Source: CAVWGP01 sp963754645 (GTDB lineage: Bacteria > Pseudomonadota > Alphaproteobacteria > Bin65). From it: a stretch of 64,000 nucleotides of DNA. Positions 16,438 through 24,846 of this stretch are shown piece after piece; within the stretch, counting starts at the first letter, position 1, and each line of letters starts with the position of its first letter. The stretch is from positions 1,426,001 to 1,490,000 of the forward strand of contig CAVWGP010000004.1 of NCBI GenBank assembly GCA_963754645.1. Direction: 5' to 3'. The notes below the pieces were generated by a model, which saw only the letters and a list, made by a program, of their open reading frames with translations, did not search any database and was not told where the DNA came from. A program made the position numbers and the translations under genes.

Positions 16438-17451
16438 ATGGACGCGTTGCACGAATTCGAACTGATCCGGCCGCGCTCGGTCGCGGAAGCGCTGGCGGCG
16501 CGCAAGGCCCATCCCGCGAGCCGGCTCATCGGCGGCGGCACCGATATCCTGGTCAATATCAGGCGTGGCATCGAAAAGCCGCCCGTCCTGATCGAAACCA
16601 ACAATATTGCCGAGCTGAAGACGATCGCGGCGAGCGGCGGCGAAATCTCCGTCGGCGCGTCGGTGACGCTGGCCGATCTCGCCGGCCACGCCGACGTACA
16701 GCGACTCTATCCGGCGATCGCCCAAGCGGCCGAATCGATCGCCGGTCCGTCGCAGCGCAACATGGGCACGGTCGGCGGCAATCTCTGCCTGGATACGCGC
16801 TGCATCTACTACAATCAAAGCGAGTGGTGGCGCGGGGCCAACGACCATTGCCTCAAAACCGACCTGGGCGAAATCTGCCACGTCGCGCCGAAAAGCAAGG
16901 GCGTGTGCTTCGCAACGTTTTCGGGCGACCTTGCGCCCGCCTTTTTGCTTTTCGGCGGCGAGATCGACCTGCTTGGTCCCGGCGGGCAGCGCACCGTGGC
17001 GCTCAAGGAATTTTACATCGGCCATGCGCGGCAGGACGGCTCGACCGGCGACGGCCGCAATTTCCTGGCGATCCAACCCGGCGAAATCGTGCTGCGCGTC
17101 CGCGGCCGGACCGTGCCTCGCTTGGTATCGGCCTACGACAAGATTCGCATCCGCCGCTCGATCGAGTATCCCGTCGCCGGCATCGCGGCGGCGCTCAAGC
17201 GCGACGGCGGCACGCTCGCCGATTTGCGCATCGCCGTCACCGGCACCAATCCCCGCCCGGTCCTCATCGACGGCACCGCCGCGCTTTGCGGCAAGCCGCT
17301 CACCGAATTGGCGCTCGCCGCGCTCGACGATTTGTGCCGCGACCAGCTCATGTCGATGAAAACCACGTTCACGCCCGGCACCTATCGCCGCCGCGTCGCG
17401 ACCGTCATGGCGAAACGCCTGGTCAAGCGGCTGTGGCAGGCCGCCGTCTAG
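16438..17451 (+). CDS. hcrB: 4-hydroxybenzoyl-CoA reductase beta subunit (FAD and 4Fe-4S)
   Basis: 337 residues from the ATG at 16438. The FAD-binding motif LIGGGTDILVN is at about 30-40 and NMGTVGGNLCLDTRC at 108-122. The next stretch is the decisive one: Cys at 117, 122, 138, 147 and 157 within the insertion that runs from CIYYNQSEWW to HVAPKSKGVC. Four of these match the [4Fe-4S]-binding loop found only in 4-hydroxybenzoyl-CoA reductase among xanthine-oxidase-family FAD subunits. This cluster lets the enzyme take low-potential electrons from ferredoxin. It is 14 bases downstream of hcrA and its TAG overlaps the convergent EamA stop inside CTAG. Confidence 0.92.
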   Translation: MDALHEFELIRPRSVAEALAARKAHPASRLIGGGTDILVNIRRGIEKPPVLIETNNIAELKTIAASGGEISVGASVTLADLAGHADVQRLYPAIAQAAESIAGPSQRNMGTVGGNLCLDTRCIYYNQSEWWRGANDHCLKTDLGEICHVAPKSKGVCFATFSGDLAPAFLLFGGEIDLLGPGGQRTVALKEFYIGHARQDGSTGDGRNFLAIQPGEIVLRVRGRTVPRLVSAYDKIRIRRSIEYPVAGIAAALKRDGGTLADLRIAVTGTNPRPVLIDGTAALCGKPLTELALAALDDLCRDQLMSMKTTFTPGTYRRRVATVMAKRLVKRLWQAAV

Positions 17452-18347
17452 GACGCGCGCGCCGCCTTCTTTTGTTCGGACCGCGCCAGCCACACGGCGC
17501 TGACGAAGATCAGCGCCGCGCCGGGCCACACCCAAGGGCTGACCTGATCGGCGAACAGCAGCCATCCTGCCAGCGCGCCGAGCGGCAGGCGCACGAAATC
17601 GAACGGTGCCACGAAGCTCGCCTCGGCGAGCCTCAACGCGTTGGACCAGCAATAATGCGCGAGCGACCCGGCGGCGCCGATGCCGATGATCCAGGGCAAG
17701 TCCGACCAGCGCGGCAGCGTGCCGTCATAGATCACCGGCCCGGCGGCGAGCGCGGCGATCAGGAAATTCATGTAAAACACGATCCGTTTCGCCGGCTCGG
17801 TGCGCGCCAATAGTTTCACGCAGATGCCGGCACCCGCGTAAAGCGCGGCCGATCCGAACGCGGCGAGCGCGGCCCAGCCGATGACGGCGATGCCCGGACG
17901 CACAATCAAGAGCGCGCCGGCAAAGCCGAGGAGCACCACAAACCAACGCGCCGGGCTCACTTTTTCGCGCAGAATGACCGCGGCAAGGACCGCGGTGCAA
18001 ATCGGGATCGTCGAATTGAGCGCGATCGCTTCGGCCAGCGGCAACTTAACAACGGCGTAGAAATAGCCAAGCACGGCAACGTAGGTGAGACAGGCGCGCA
18101 GCCACAACAGCCCGATTCGCTTTGTGCGAAGCTGCTCCTTGGCGCGCCCGACGCCGCCGCCCATGAACAGGGGCAGCATCATCAGCATGCCGAAAAATAC
18201 CCGATAGAACGCGATATCCGCCGGCGGAAGGTGATCCGAAATATTCCGAATCAGGATGACCATGACGACGTAGTTGAGGCTGGCGCCGAGCGCCCAAAGC
18301 GCGGCGCGCGCGGGATCGTGTGCCGCCTTGGCGCCGGCCGGATTCAT
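17448..18347 (-). CDS. EamA (DMT superfamily) transporter
   Basis: 299 residues, ten predicted transmembrane helices in two EamA repeats: ALWALGASLNYVVMVILIRN at the start and GSAALYAGAGICVKLLART opening the second half. Short basic C-terminus (ARSEQKKAARAS). Members export metabolites such as amino acids; substrate unknown. The ATG at 18347 overlaps the stop of the upstream EamA gene, so the two are translated together and may form a heterodimer. The frame can be extended much further upstream, but that stretch lies within the neighbouring gene. Confidence 0.88.
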   Translation of the reverse strand: MNPAGAKAAHDPARAALWALGASLNYVVMVILIRNISDHLPPADIAFYRVFFGMLMMLPLFMGGGVGRAKEQLRTKRIGLLWLRACLTYVAVLGYFYAVVKLPLAEAIALNSTIPICTAVLAAVILREKVSPARWFVVLLGFAGALLIVRPGIAVIGWAALAAFGSAALYAGAGICVKLLARTEPAKRIVFYMNFLIAALAAGPVIYDGTLPRWSDLPWIIGIGAAGSLAHYCWSNALRLAEASFVAPFDFVRLPLGALAGWLLFADQVSPWVWPGAALIFVSAVWLARSEQKKAARAS

Positions 18348-19264
18348 GCCGCGCTCCGCGATCCGCCGCGGCTGCGCGCGAGCGCGAAAATCGCCAGGAA
18401 CACGATCGCCGACCCGACCCACACCAGCGCATCGGGAAATTGCGCAAACAGCACAAGGCCGGCGACCGCCGACATCGGCACGCGCAAGAACTCGAAGGGC
18501 TGCACGAAGCTGGCATCGGCCAAGGCCAGCGCGCGCGACAGGCAATATTGCGCGACGGCGCCGCATCCGCAAAATGCCAGGATCAGCGGTACGTCCGACA
18601 GCCGCGGCACCGTGCCGATGACGAGAAAAGGTCCGATCCCGAGCGCGACGACGACGATATTGGTGAGAAACACGATGCGCGACGCCGGTTCGGCTTGGAC
18701 AAGAGACTTGTTCAGCACGCTCGACCAGGCGAACAGCGCCGCCGATGCAAGCGACATCCAGGCCGGCAGGCTGATCTCGGCGAAACCCGGCCGCAGGATG
18801 ATGACGACGCCGATGAAACCAAGCGCAATCGCCAGACAGCGCATACGATCGACGCGTTCGGCGAGCAGGACGAAGGCGAGCAGTGCGCCGAAAATCGGAG
18901 TTGTCGCGTTGAGCACCGTCGCCTCGGCCAAACCCATGCGCGTCACCGCGTAGTAGAACATCGCTTGCGCGAAAAAAACCGCGCCGCCGCGCAACCCGTA
19001 TTGGCCGAAAGCGGTCCGGCTGTTCGGGAAAAAGCGGCCGCTCGTCGAGCCGCCCACGGCGCGAAAGCGCAGCACCAGCGGCAGCATCAGGCACATGCTG
19101 AAGAGTGCGCGCAGGAAGGAGAGTTCGAAATAGGGCACGCGCCCGTCGAGATAGCGGATCGAAATCGCCACCGCCGTCCAGAGGCCGATCGTGCCGCTCA
19201 TCCATAAGGACGCAACGAGGTTCGGCGACCAATGCGACATCCTGTTATCGTCGAGCGGCGACAC
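18344..19264 (-). CDS. EamA (DMT superfamily) transporter
   Basis: 306 residues from a GTG at 19264, or 298 from the ATG at 19240 (MSHWSPN), which is the more typical N-terminus. Ten hydrophobic helices, two EamA domains (VASLWMSGTIGLWTAVAISI, then LASAALFAWSSVLNKSLVQA) and a basic tail. Roughly a third of positions look shared with the next gene, with the same landmarks (ALADASFVQPFEFLRVPMSA against LAEASFVAPFDFVRLPLGAL), so this is a tandem duplication. Three bases separate its GTG from the DUF4262 stop upstream. Confidence 0.88.
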   Translation of the reverse strand: MSPLDDNRMSHWSPNLVASLWMSGTIGLWTAVAISIRYLDGRVPYFELSFLRALFSMCLMLPLVLRFRAVGGSTSGRFFPNSRTAFGQYGLRGGAVFFAQAMFYYAVTRMGLAEATVLNATTPIFGALLAFVLLAERVDRMRCLAIALGFIGVVIILRPGFAEISLPAWMSLASAALFAWSSVLNKSLVQAEPASRIVFLTNIVVVALGIGPFLVIGTVPRLSDVPLILAFCGCGAVAQYCLSRALALADASFVQPFEFLRVPMSAVAGLVLFAQFPDALVWVGSAIVFLAIFALARSRGGSRSAA

Positions 19265-19267
19265 GGC

Positions 19268-19783
19268 TCAATGCAGCACCGAATGCGCGGGCGGCGCACC
19301 AAGCAGCGGCTGGCGCCCGCGCAGCGCCGCGGCGAAGCCCCGCTCCCACGGCCACACGCCGCTCTTGTCGGGCCACACGAGTTGCAACACGTCGAACCGC
19401 GTTTTTCCGTAGTACCAGAGCGAGCACCCGAAATGCTCGCGAAAATGCTTGCGATGCACCGCGAGCGCCACAACCTCGAATTTTTCGATCACCTCGCGGT
19501 AGCGCCGGCCGGCCGCGAATTGAACGCCCGCCGCCGCCAATTCCGCCATGCGGTTGATCATCTGGTGCATGACGTCGCCGGGCAACCCGTAAATCACGAT
19601 TTCGGGGACGCCGAGCTGGTCGGTCAATCCGGTCGAATAGGCGAAATTCTCCGCTTTACCGGAATCGTCGAAGACGTTCGTCACCAGGCACCGGTGACGC
19701 GCGATCGCATCGACGACGCGCCGCTCCTGGGCATCGAGCTTTGCCAAACGTGCCTGCCAGTATTTCAATCGCTCGCCCGCCAT
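19268..19783 (-). CDS. DUF4262 domain protein
   Basis: 171 residues, soluble. NFAYSTGLTDQLGVPEIVIY and LPGDVMHQMINRMAELAAAG are the recognisable DUF4262 blocks. The Trp-rich VWPDKSGVWPWE lies near the C-terminus. No biochemical function is established for the family. It lies 11 bases downstream of a VOC gene and directly upstream of two EamA genes, in what looks like one long minus-strand operon with the acyl-CoA dehydrogenases. Confidence 0.8.
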   Translation of the reverse strand: MAGERLKYWQARLAKLDAQERRVVDAIARHRCLVTNVFDDSGKAENFAYSTGLTDQLGVPEIVIYGLPGDVMHQMINRMAELAAAGVQFAAGRRYREVIEKFEVVALAVHRKHFREHFGCSLWYYGKTRFDVLQLVWPDKSGVWPWERGFAAALRGRQPLLGAPPAHSVLH

Positions 19784-19794
19784 GACCTATTCCT

Positions 19795-20226
19795 TCACGC
19801 GCCGCCGCGCGGCGCCTGATCGGATTCGGGCGGGCCCTTGAGCTCGACGCGATTGCCTTCGGGATCGCTGAGATAAAGCGAAGCTCCGTAACCGTCATTG
19901 CCGAACCGGCGCCTCGGCGCTTCCGCCGTGGCGCCGAATTGCGCCAGACGGGCAATGATTGCATCGGCATCGAAGGTTTCGACCCGGAAGCAGACATGAT
20001 CGAGATTGCGGCCCTCGGCTTCCGGCCCGCGACCGCCCTCGCGGCCGAGTTTGCCGGCAATGTCGATGAGATCGAGCATCGCCGTGCCGGCGCGCAAATG
20101 CGTCAGCCCCAATTCGTCCTGAACCTTCACGACAGTGAATCCGAGCGCTTCGCGATAGAACGCAACCATCCGCGGCACGTCGCGGCAGCGCAAAACGATA
20201 TGATCGTAGCCCCGGATCGCGATCAT
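19795..20226 (-). CDS. VOC family protein (glyoxalase-like)
   Basis: 143 residues. Two beta-alpha-beta-beta-beta modules: IRGYDHIVLRCRDVPRMVAF, then NLDHVCFRVETFDADAIIAR and LYLSDPEGNRVELKGP. The metal-ligand pattern of VOC enzymes is present (His in YDHIV, Glu in VELK, His in LDHVC). Its start overlaps the stop of the acyl-CoA dehydrogenase gene by four bases. Possible roles are an isomerase, hydrolase or dioxygenase acting on CoA-pathway intermediates; the sequence does not tell which. Confidence 0.85.
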   Translation of the reverse strand: MIAIRGYDHIVLRCRDVPRMVAFYREALGFTVVKVQDELGLTHLRAGTAMLDLIDIAGKLGREGGRGPEAEGRNLDHVCFRVETFDADAIIARLAQFGATAEAPRRRFGNDGYGASLYLSDPEGNRVELKGPPESDQAPRGGA

Positions 20227-21371
20227 GCCGGATCCGGCGCGGCGCGATCGTCCATGAAGGCCGCATAGCGGCGGCGATGATGATTGGCATCGCCGAACAT
20301 GGTGTCGATCATGGTCAGGCGCTTGAAGTAGTGACCGACCGGAAGTTCGTCGGTCATGCCCATGCCGCCGTGCATTTGGATTGCCTCCTGGCCGAGCTTA
20401 CGGCCGGCGCGGCCGATCCAGGCCTTGGCCGCCGATGCGGCGCGGGCCCGCTCGGCGGGATCGCGTGCCGAAACTTTGGCCGCGGCAAAATAAGCCATGC
20501 TCTTGGCCTGCTCGGCCATGACGAACATGTCGGCCATGCGGTGCTGCAGGACCTGAAAACTCGCCAGCGGCACGCCGAATTGCACGCGCGTCTTGAGATA
20601 GTCGCGCGTCGTCCAGACAAGGTGATTCATGATCCCGGCCGCTTCCGCCGCCACCGCGGCAATACCGCGATCGATGGCGGCTTCGAGCAGCGGCAGGCCC
20701 CAATCGACTTCCCCGAGCACGGCGTCGGATCCGAGCGCGACATTGTCGAGTGTCAATTCCGCGGCGCGCAGCCCATCGACCGTGTGAAAGGGCCGGAGCT
20801 CGACGCCTTCGGCGCCCGCGGGAACGACAAACAGCGTGACGCCGTCGCGCTCGTCGCGTTTTCCGGCGGTGCGCGCCGATACGACGATGCTGCTGGCGGC
20901 GGCGCCGTTGAACACGACCGATTTCTGCCCGGACACGGCAAAGCCTCGATCGCGGCGCGCCGCGCGCGTTTCGACATCGCCGAGATCGTAGCGCGACTGG
21001 CGCTCGGCATAGGCGACGGCGACATGCAATTCGCCGGCGATGAGCGCGGCAAGTTCGGCGCGCCGCCCGCCGGCCGCGAGCAATCCGCCGCCCAGCACGA
21101 CGGTCGGCAGATAGGGTTCGACCACCAGGCCCTTGGCGAAAGCCTCAATGACGATCGCAACCTCGACCGCGCCGCCGCCATAGCCGCCGTCGGCTTCGCT
21201 GAACGGCACGCCGAGCCAGCCAAGGTCCGCGAAGCGCCGCCAGTTCTCGGCGGTCCAGCCGCGCTCGCTCGCGGCCAGTTTGCGCCGCGTCTCGAAGGAA
21301 TAATCCTTCTCGACGAATTTGGCGACGCTGTCGGCGAGCATCCGCTGCTCGTCGGTGAACGAAAAATTCAT
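20223..21371 (-). CDS. Acyl-CoA dehydrogenase, PimD-like small subunit
   Basis: 382 residues. Standard three-domain acyl-CoA dehydrogenase: N-terminal helices (MNFSFTDEQRMLADSVAKFV), a beta domain with RQSRYDLGD, and the C-terminal helices QEAIQMHGGMGMTDELPVG. Where active family members carry the catalytic Glu in a YGG(T/S)NEIQR-like loop, this protein reads LTMIDTMFGDANHHRRRYA. It therefore lacks that residue. This ending is typical of the non-catalytic partner (pimeloyl-CoA dehydrogenase small subunit, PimD) in heterotetramers. The matching large subunit is encoded two genes upstream. Confidence 0.85.
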   Translation of the reverse strand: MNFSFTDEQRMLADSVAKFVEKDYSFETRRKLAASERGWTAENWRRFADLGWLGVPFSEADGGYGGGAVEVAIVIEAFAKGLVVEPYLPTVVLGGGLLAAGGRRAELAALIAGELHVAVAYAERQSRYDLGDVETRAARRDRGFAVSGQKSVVFNGAAASSIVVSARTAGKRDERDGVTLFVVPAGAEGVELRPFHTVDGLRAAELTLDNVALGSDAVLGEVDWGLPLLEAAIDRGIAAVAAEAAGIMNHLVWTTRDYLKTRVQFGVPLASFQVLQHRMADMFVMAEQAKSMAYFAAAKVSARDPAERARAASAAKAWIGRAGRKLGQEAIQMHGGMGMTDELPVGHYFKRLTMIDTMFGDANHHRRRYAAFMDDRAAPDPA

Positions 21372-21380
21372 ATGGTTTCC

Positions 21381-22318
21381 CTAGCCGCGTTCGATCCAGT
21401 CGAGCACCAAGTTCGCGAGTTCATCGCTGTTGTTTTCCCACATGAGCATGTGGCCGTTCCCGGCAATGCCGCGGTCGCCGAGATAGACGAAGTCGGCCTT
21501 GGCGCCATTGGCATTCAACCAATCGGCGACCGCGCCATCGACGTCCCTGGGATGATCGATATCGTTGGTCCCGGTCAGCACCAGGATGCGCTTGCCGCGG
21601 AAGTTGTCGAACCGCTCGATCTTGAGTTGCCGGCCGCCGACATTCAGCCGCTCCAGGATCAACGGCGCCGGAATGAATTGCATCGAGCGCGCGAAAGCCT
21701 CGGCATAACCGCGCGGAAACCGCCCGCCATCGCCGATCGCCTTGGTTTCGACGAAGTCCATGGTCGGACGATAGGGCGCGGACTTCGCGAGCCGAAATCG
21801 CAGGGCGAGCACTTGGACTTCGACTTCGCCGGCGGTCTCGCTGATAATCCGCGCTTGCGGCTGGATATTGCCGGGCGGCCCGGGCGCGACCGCGACCAGC
21901 TTGGCAATCGCATCGCCGTGCTGTTCGAGGATGCGCCAACCATAGGCGCCGGACATCGAGTGGGTGAGAAAATCACCGGTTCGCCGATTTTCCGGATCAA
22001 GGCGCCGAGCCCGCGGCAGATCAAATCGCCGCTCATCGCCTCGTCGGGGATGTCGCCGCTCCGCCCCCGCCCCGGCCAATCGGGCATATAGACGCGATAG
22101 CCGCGGCGCGCGAAAACATACGCCCAGCCCGGCCGCCCGTCGATCGTTGCAAGATAGCCCGCGCCCGATTGCGTTCCGCCGTGCAGGAGCACCAGCGGCG
22201 GAAATTTCGCGGCCGTACCCGCCGCCGGCTCCAAACAGTCGTAATAGACCGACACCGGATCGGAAATACGACCGAGGCTTTGGCGAAGCGGCACATGCGA
22301 TGCGGTATCCGATGGCAC
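21381..22318 (-). pseudogene. Alpha/beta hydrolase, frameshifted
   Basis: The N-terminal part from 22318 reads LGRISDPVSVYYDCLEPAAG, then PPLVLLHGGTQSGAGYLATI (oxyanion-hole HGG) and RVYMPDWPGRGRSG, ending at GEPVIF. The protein resumes one frame over as LTHSMSGAYGWRILEQHGDA, with the nucleophile Ser in HSMSG. It runs to AGNGHMLMWENNSDELANLV, which carries the catalytic His, and stops at 21381. One base is missing in the TTTTC run near 21971. Restored, the product has about 312 residues with a complete Ser-His-Asp set. It lies nine bases upstream of pimD-like and 26 downstream of pimC-like genes, so it may hydrolyse a pathway ester or thioester. Confidence 0.8.
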
Positions 22319-22344
22319 GGTAAGCTCCTGAGGCTGCGGCCGGC

Positions 22345-23541
22345 CTAGAGGCCGAGGACCATCTTGGCCAGAATACCGCGCTGGACCTCGTTCGAGCCGC
22401 CGTAAATCGTCGATTTGCGCCAGTTAAAATATTGCGGCGCCAGCGGCGCGGCGTAGTCGGGACCGATCGGCGGCTCGTTCTTGCCGTGCTCGATCGCCGC
22501 GCGATCTTGGGGAAAGCCGTAATAGCCGATCGCTTCGATCAGAAGCTCGGTCAAGGACTGCTGCAGTTCGCTGCCCTTGATCTTGAGCAGCGAGGCCTCG
22601 GCGCCCGGCGGCTTGCCGCCCAACTCGGCGGCGACCAGCCGCAGCATCGTCATGTCGAGCGCGATAAGGTCCAGCTCGACATCGGCGATCCGCTCGCGGA
22701 AATCCGCGTCCTCGATCAAAGCGCCGCCGCCGCTGCGCTCGGCCGCGGCAATCTCCTTGACGCGCGCCAATTGCAGCTTGGCGCGGCCGACATCGGCGAT
22801 CCCGGTGCGCTCATGGCCGAGCAAGTATTTCGCGACCGTCCAACCCTGATTTTCCGGCCCGATCAGATTGGCGACCGGCACCCGAACATCGTCGAGAAAC
22901 ACTTCGTTGACCTCGCGCCCGCCATCCATGGTCACGATCGGCTTGACCGTGACGCCCTTGGTTTTCATGTCGATCAGCAGGAACGAAATTCCTTCCTGCT
23001 TCTTCGCCTTTTCGTTCGTGCGAACGAGGCAAAAAATCCAATCGGCGTATTGCGCCATCGTCGTCCAGGTTTTCTGCCCATTGACGACGTAGTGGTCGCC
23101 GTCGCGCACGGCCCGAGTTTGCAGTCCGGCCAGATCGGAACCGGCGCCGGGCTCGGAATAACCCTGGCACCACCAAACGTCGCTCGAAAGGATCTTGGGA
23201 AGATGCTGGCGCTTCTGCTCCGGCGTTCCGAACTTTACGATGACCGGCCCGACCATCATGAGCCCAAACGGTATAAGGCGCGGGCAGCCGCTTTTGCCGC
23301 ACTCATCCTCGAAAATGTATTTCTGTAGCGGCGTCCAACCGGTACCGCCCTGGTCCTCCGGCCAGCCCGGCGCGATCCAGCCTTTGTCGTAGAGAATCTT
23401 CTGCCAGCGGATGTGCTCGTCGCGTTCCAAATATCGACCCCGCAGCACTTTGTCCTTGATCTCGGGCGGAAGCTCGGCCTGAATGAAGGCACGCACGTCG
23501 CCGCGAAAGCGCTTGAGTTCGGGCGTCAGTTCGAGATTCAT
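22345..23541 (-). CDS. Acyl-CoA dehydrogenase, PimC-like large subunit
   Basis: 398 residues, first gene of the minus-strand operon. N-terminus MNLELTPELKRFRGDVRAFI, then WWCQGYSEPGAGSDLAGLQT (flavin/substrate loop), INGQKTWTT-type block as VNGQKTWTTMAQYADWIF, and a C-terminus with STIYGGSNEVQRGILAKMVL, in which the Glu of SNEVQ is the expected catalytic base. KIKGSELQQSLTELLIEAIG is typical of large subunits of pimeloyl-CoA-type dehydrogenases. With the PimD-like partner it probably forms an alpha2beta2 enzyme. Oxidation of pimeloyl-CoA, a product of anaerobic benzoyl-CoA degradation in some alphaproteobacteria, would fit the hcr locus, but chain-length specificity is inference. Confidence 0.87.
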   Translation of the reverse strand: MNLELTPELKRFRGDVRAFIQAELPPEIKDKVLRGRYLERDEHIRWQKILYDKGWIAPGWPEDQGGTGWTPLQKYIFEDECGKSGCPRLIPFGLMMVGPVIVKFGTPEQKRQHLPKILSSDVWWCQGYSEPGAGSDLAGLQTRAVRDGDHYVVNGQKTWTTMAQYADWIFCLVRTNEKAKKQEGISFLLIDMKTKGVTVKPIVTMDGGREVNEVFLDDVRVPVANLIGPENQGWTVAKYLLGHERTGIADVGRAKLQLARVKEIAAAERSGGGALIEDADFRERIADVELDLIALDMTMLRLVAAELGGKPPGAEASLLKIKGSELQQSLTELLIEAIGYYGFPQDRAAIEHGKNEPPIGPDYAAPLAPQYFNWRKSTIYGGSNEVQRGILAKMVLGL

Positions 23542-23603
23542 GGCGTTTCCTTTTGGCCGCTGTCCGCACGTGCCGCGGTACAGCCTTTTTAGCGCGCACA
23601 GCC

Positions 23604-24383
23604 ATGAACTACAAAGACCTGTTTCGCCTCGACGGCAAGACCGCCCTCGTCACCGGCTCAAGCCGTGGCATCGGCCGGGCCATTGCCTTGGCCATGGCGG
23701 CTCACGGCGCCCGCGTGATCGTCTCAAGCCGCAAAGCAGAAGCCTGCGAAAGCGTTGCCGCTGAAATCCGCGCCGGCGGCGGCCACGCCGCGGTCGTGCC
23801 TTGCAACATCTCGCACAAGGACCAGATCGAGGCGCTTGCCGAGGGCGCGCGTGCCGCCTTCGGCCACATCGACATCCTCGTTTGCAATGCCGCCGTCAAC
23901 CCGCATTACGGGCCGATGGCGTCGATCAGCGACGACGCCTACGACAAGACCATGGGCGCCAACGTGAAATCGAACCTGTGGCTGTGCAATCGGGTGATCC
24001 CGGCAATGGCGGAACGCAAGGACGGCTCGGTCATCATCGTCTCGTCGGTCGCGGGCCTCAAGGGTTCGGGCGTCATCGGCGTTTACGCGTTGTCGAAGGC
24101 GGCCGACATGCAGCTTGCGCGCAATCTTGCCGTCGAATGGGGCGCCGGCAATGTACGGGTCAATTGCCTCGCGCCGGCGATCATCCGCACCGACATGGCC
24201 CGCGCGCTGTGGGACAATCCGAAAATCTACAATCAGGCGGTCAGCACCTATCCCTTGGGCCGCATCGGCGAGGTCGAAGAAGTCGCTGGCGCGGCGGTCT
24301 TTCTCGCCGCTCCGGCCGGCCGTTTTATTACCGGACAGACCATCGTCATCGACGGCGGATCGACGATTTCCGCCGGCTTCTAG
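23604..24383 (+). CDS. SDR family oxidoreductase
   Basis: 259 residues from the ATG at 23604 (MNYKDLFRLDGKTALVTGSS). Classical short-chain dehydrogenase: TGSSRGIG cofactor loop, NAAVNPHYGP (NNAG-like), catalytic Ser in VIIVSSVAG, YALSK as YxxxK, and the C-terminal GQTIVIDGGSTISAGF. Probably NADP(H)-dependent, given the Arg after the glycine loop (SSRKAEA). It is divergently transcribed from the pimC-like gene, with a 62-base shared promoter region. Likely a 3-ketoacyl- or alcohol dehydrogenase; substrate unknown. Confidence 0.9.
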   Translation: MNYKDLFRLDGKTALVTGSSRGIGRAIALAMAAHGARVIVSSRKAEACESVAAEIRAGGGHAAVVPCNISHKDQIEALAEGARAAFGHIDILVCNAAVNPHYGPMASISDDAYDKTMGANVKSNLWLCNRVIPAMAERKDGSVIIVSSVAGLKGSGVIGVYALSKAADMQLARNLAVEWGAGNVRVNCLAPAIIRTDMARALWDNPKIYNQAVSTYPLGRIGEVEEVAGAAVFLAAPAGRFITGQTIVIDGGSTISAGF

Positions 24384-24392
24384 CGCGGCCGT

Positions 24393-24797
24393 TCAGCGGG
24401 AAATTGTCCCATCGATCGTCGGCGTGCCGATCAGGCGGACGCGGCCCGGCGCATACTCGTTGACGCCGAAGCACCGCGCCGCGCCGAGAAATAAGTTTCG
24501 CCATTGCACGCAGAACTGGCCGCCGTCGACGAACCAGCGGCCCTCATCGGCCCCCTCTTCGCGGTATAGGTCCGAACCGAGGATCTTTTCCGAGATAAAG
24601 ACGGCGCGGGCAGTCCCGTTGGGCGCAAGACGCCAGATGTGGTTTTGGAACGCCGCGCCGTCGGAGAAATAACCGCAAATCTCGGCCCCGGCGAGAAAAC
24701 CGGGCAATGCCTGCGGCGGCACCGGCGCCGCGCCGGCGGCCGCGCCGGCACCCAGCGACGCCGCCGCTAGAATGCGCACAATCGTTTGCTTTGCCAT
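24393..24797 (-). CDS. Small secreted protein, paralogue A
   Basis: 134 residues from the ATG at 24797 (MAKQTIVRILAAASLGAGAA), which begins a signal peptide cut after GAA or APV. Mature part about 110 residues. GYFSDGAAFQNHIWRLAPNG and RWFVDGGQFCVQW, with two further Cys, define a small beta-rich domain. The next gene encodes a clear paralogue with the same landmarks. No family name is recognised and no function is known. Gene end lies nine bases from the convergent SDR stop. Confidence 0.75.
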   Translation of the reverse strand: MAKQTIVRILAAASLGAGAAAGAAPVPPQALPGFLAGAEICGYFSDGAAFQNHIWRLAPNGTARAVFISEKILGSDLYREEGADEGRWFVDGGQFCVQWRNLFLGAARCFGVNEYAPGRVRLIGTPTIDGTISR

Positions 24798-24846
24798 TGC
24801 GTCAATCTCCGATCGAGTCAATCCGCTTGCCCGGAAACCCGCAAAA

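Noticed and set aside
18348..19232. Long N-terminal extension of the EamA gene that ends at 17448
   Set aside because: The extension is another reading frame of the upstream EamA gene; the family starts at the Met at 18347.
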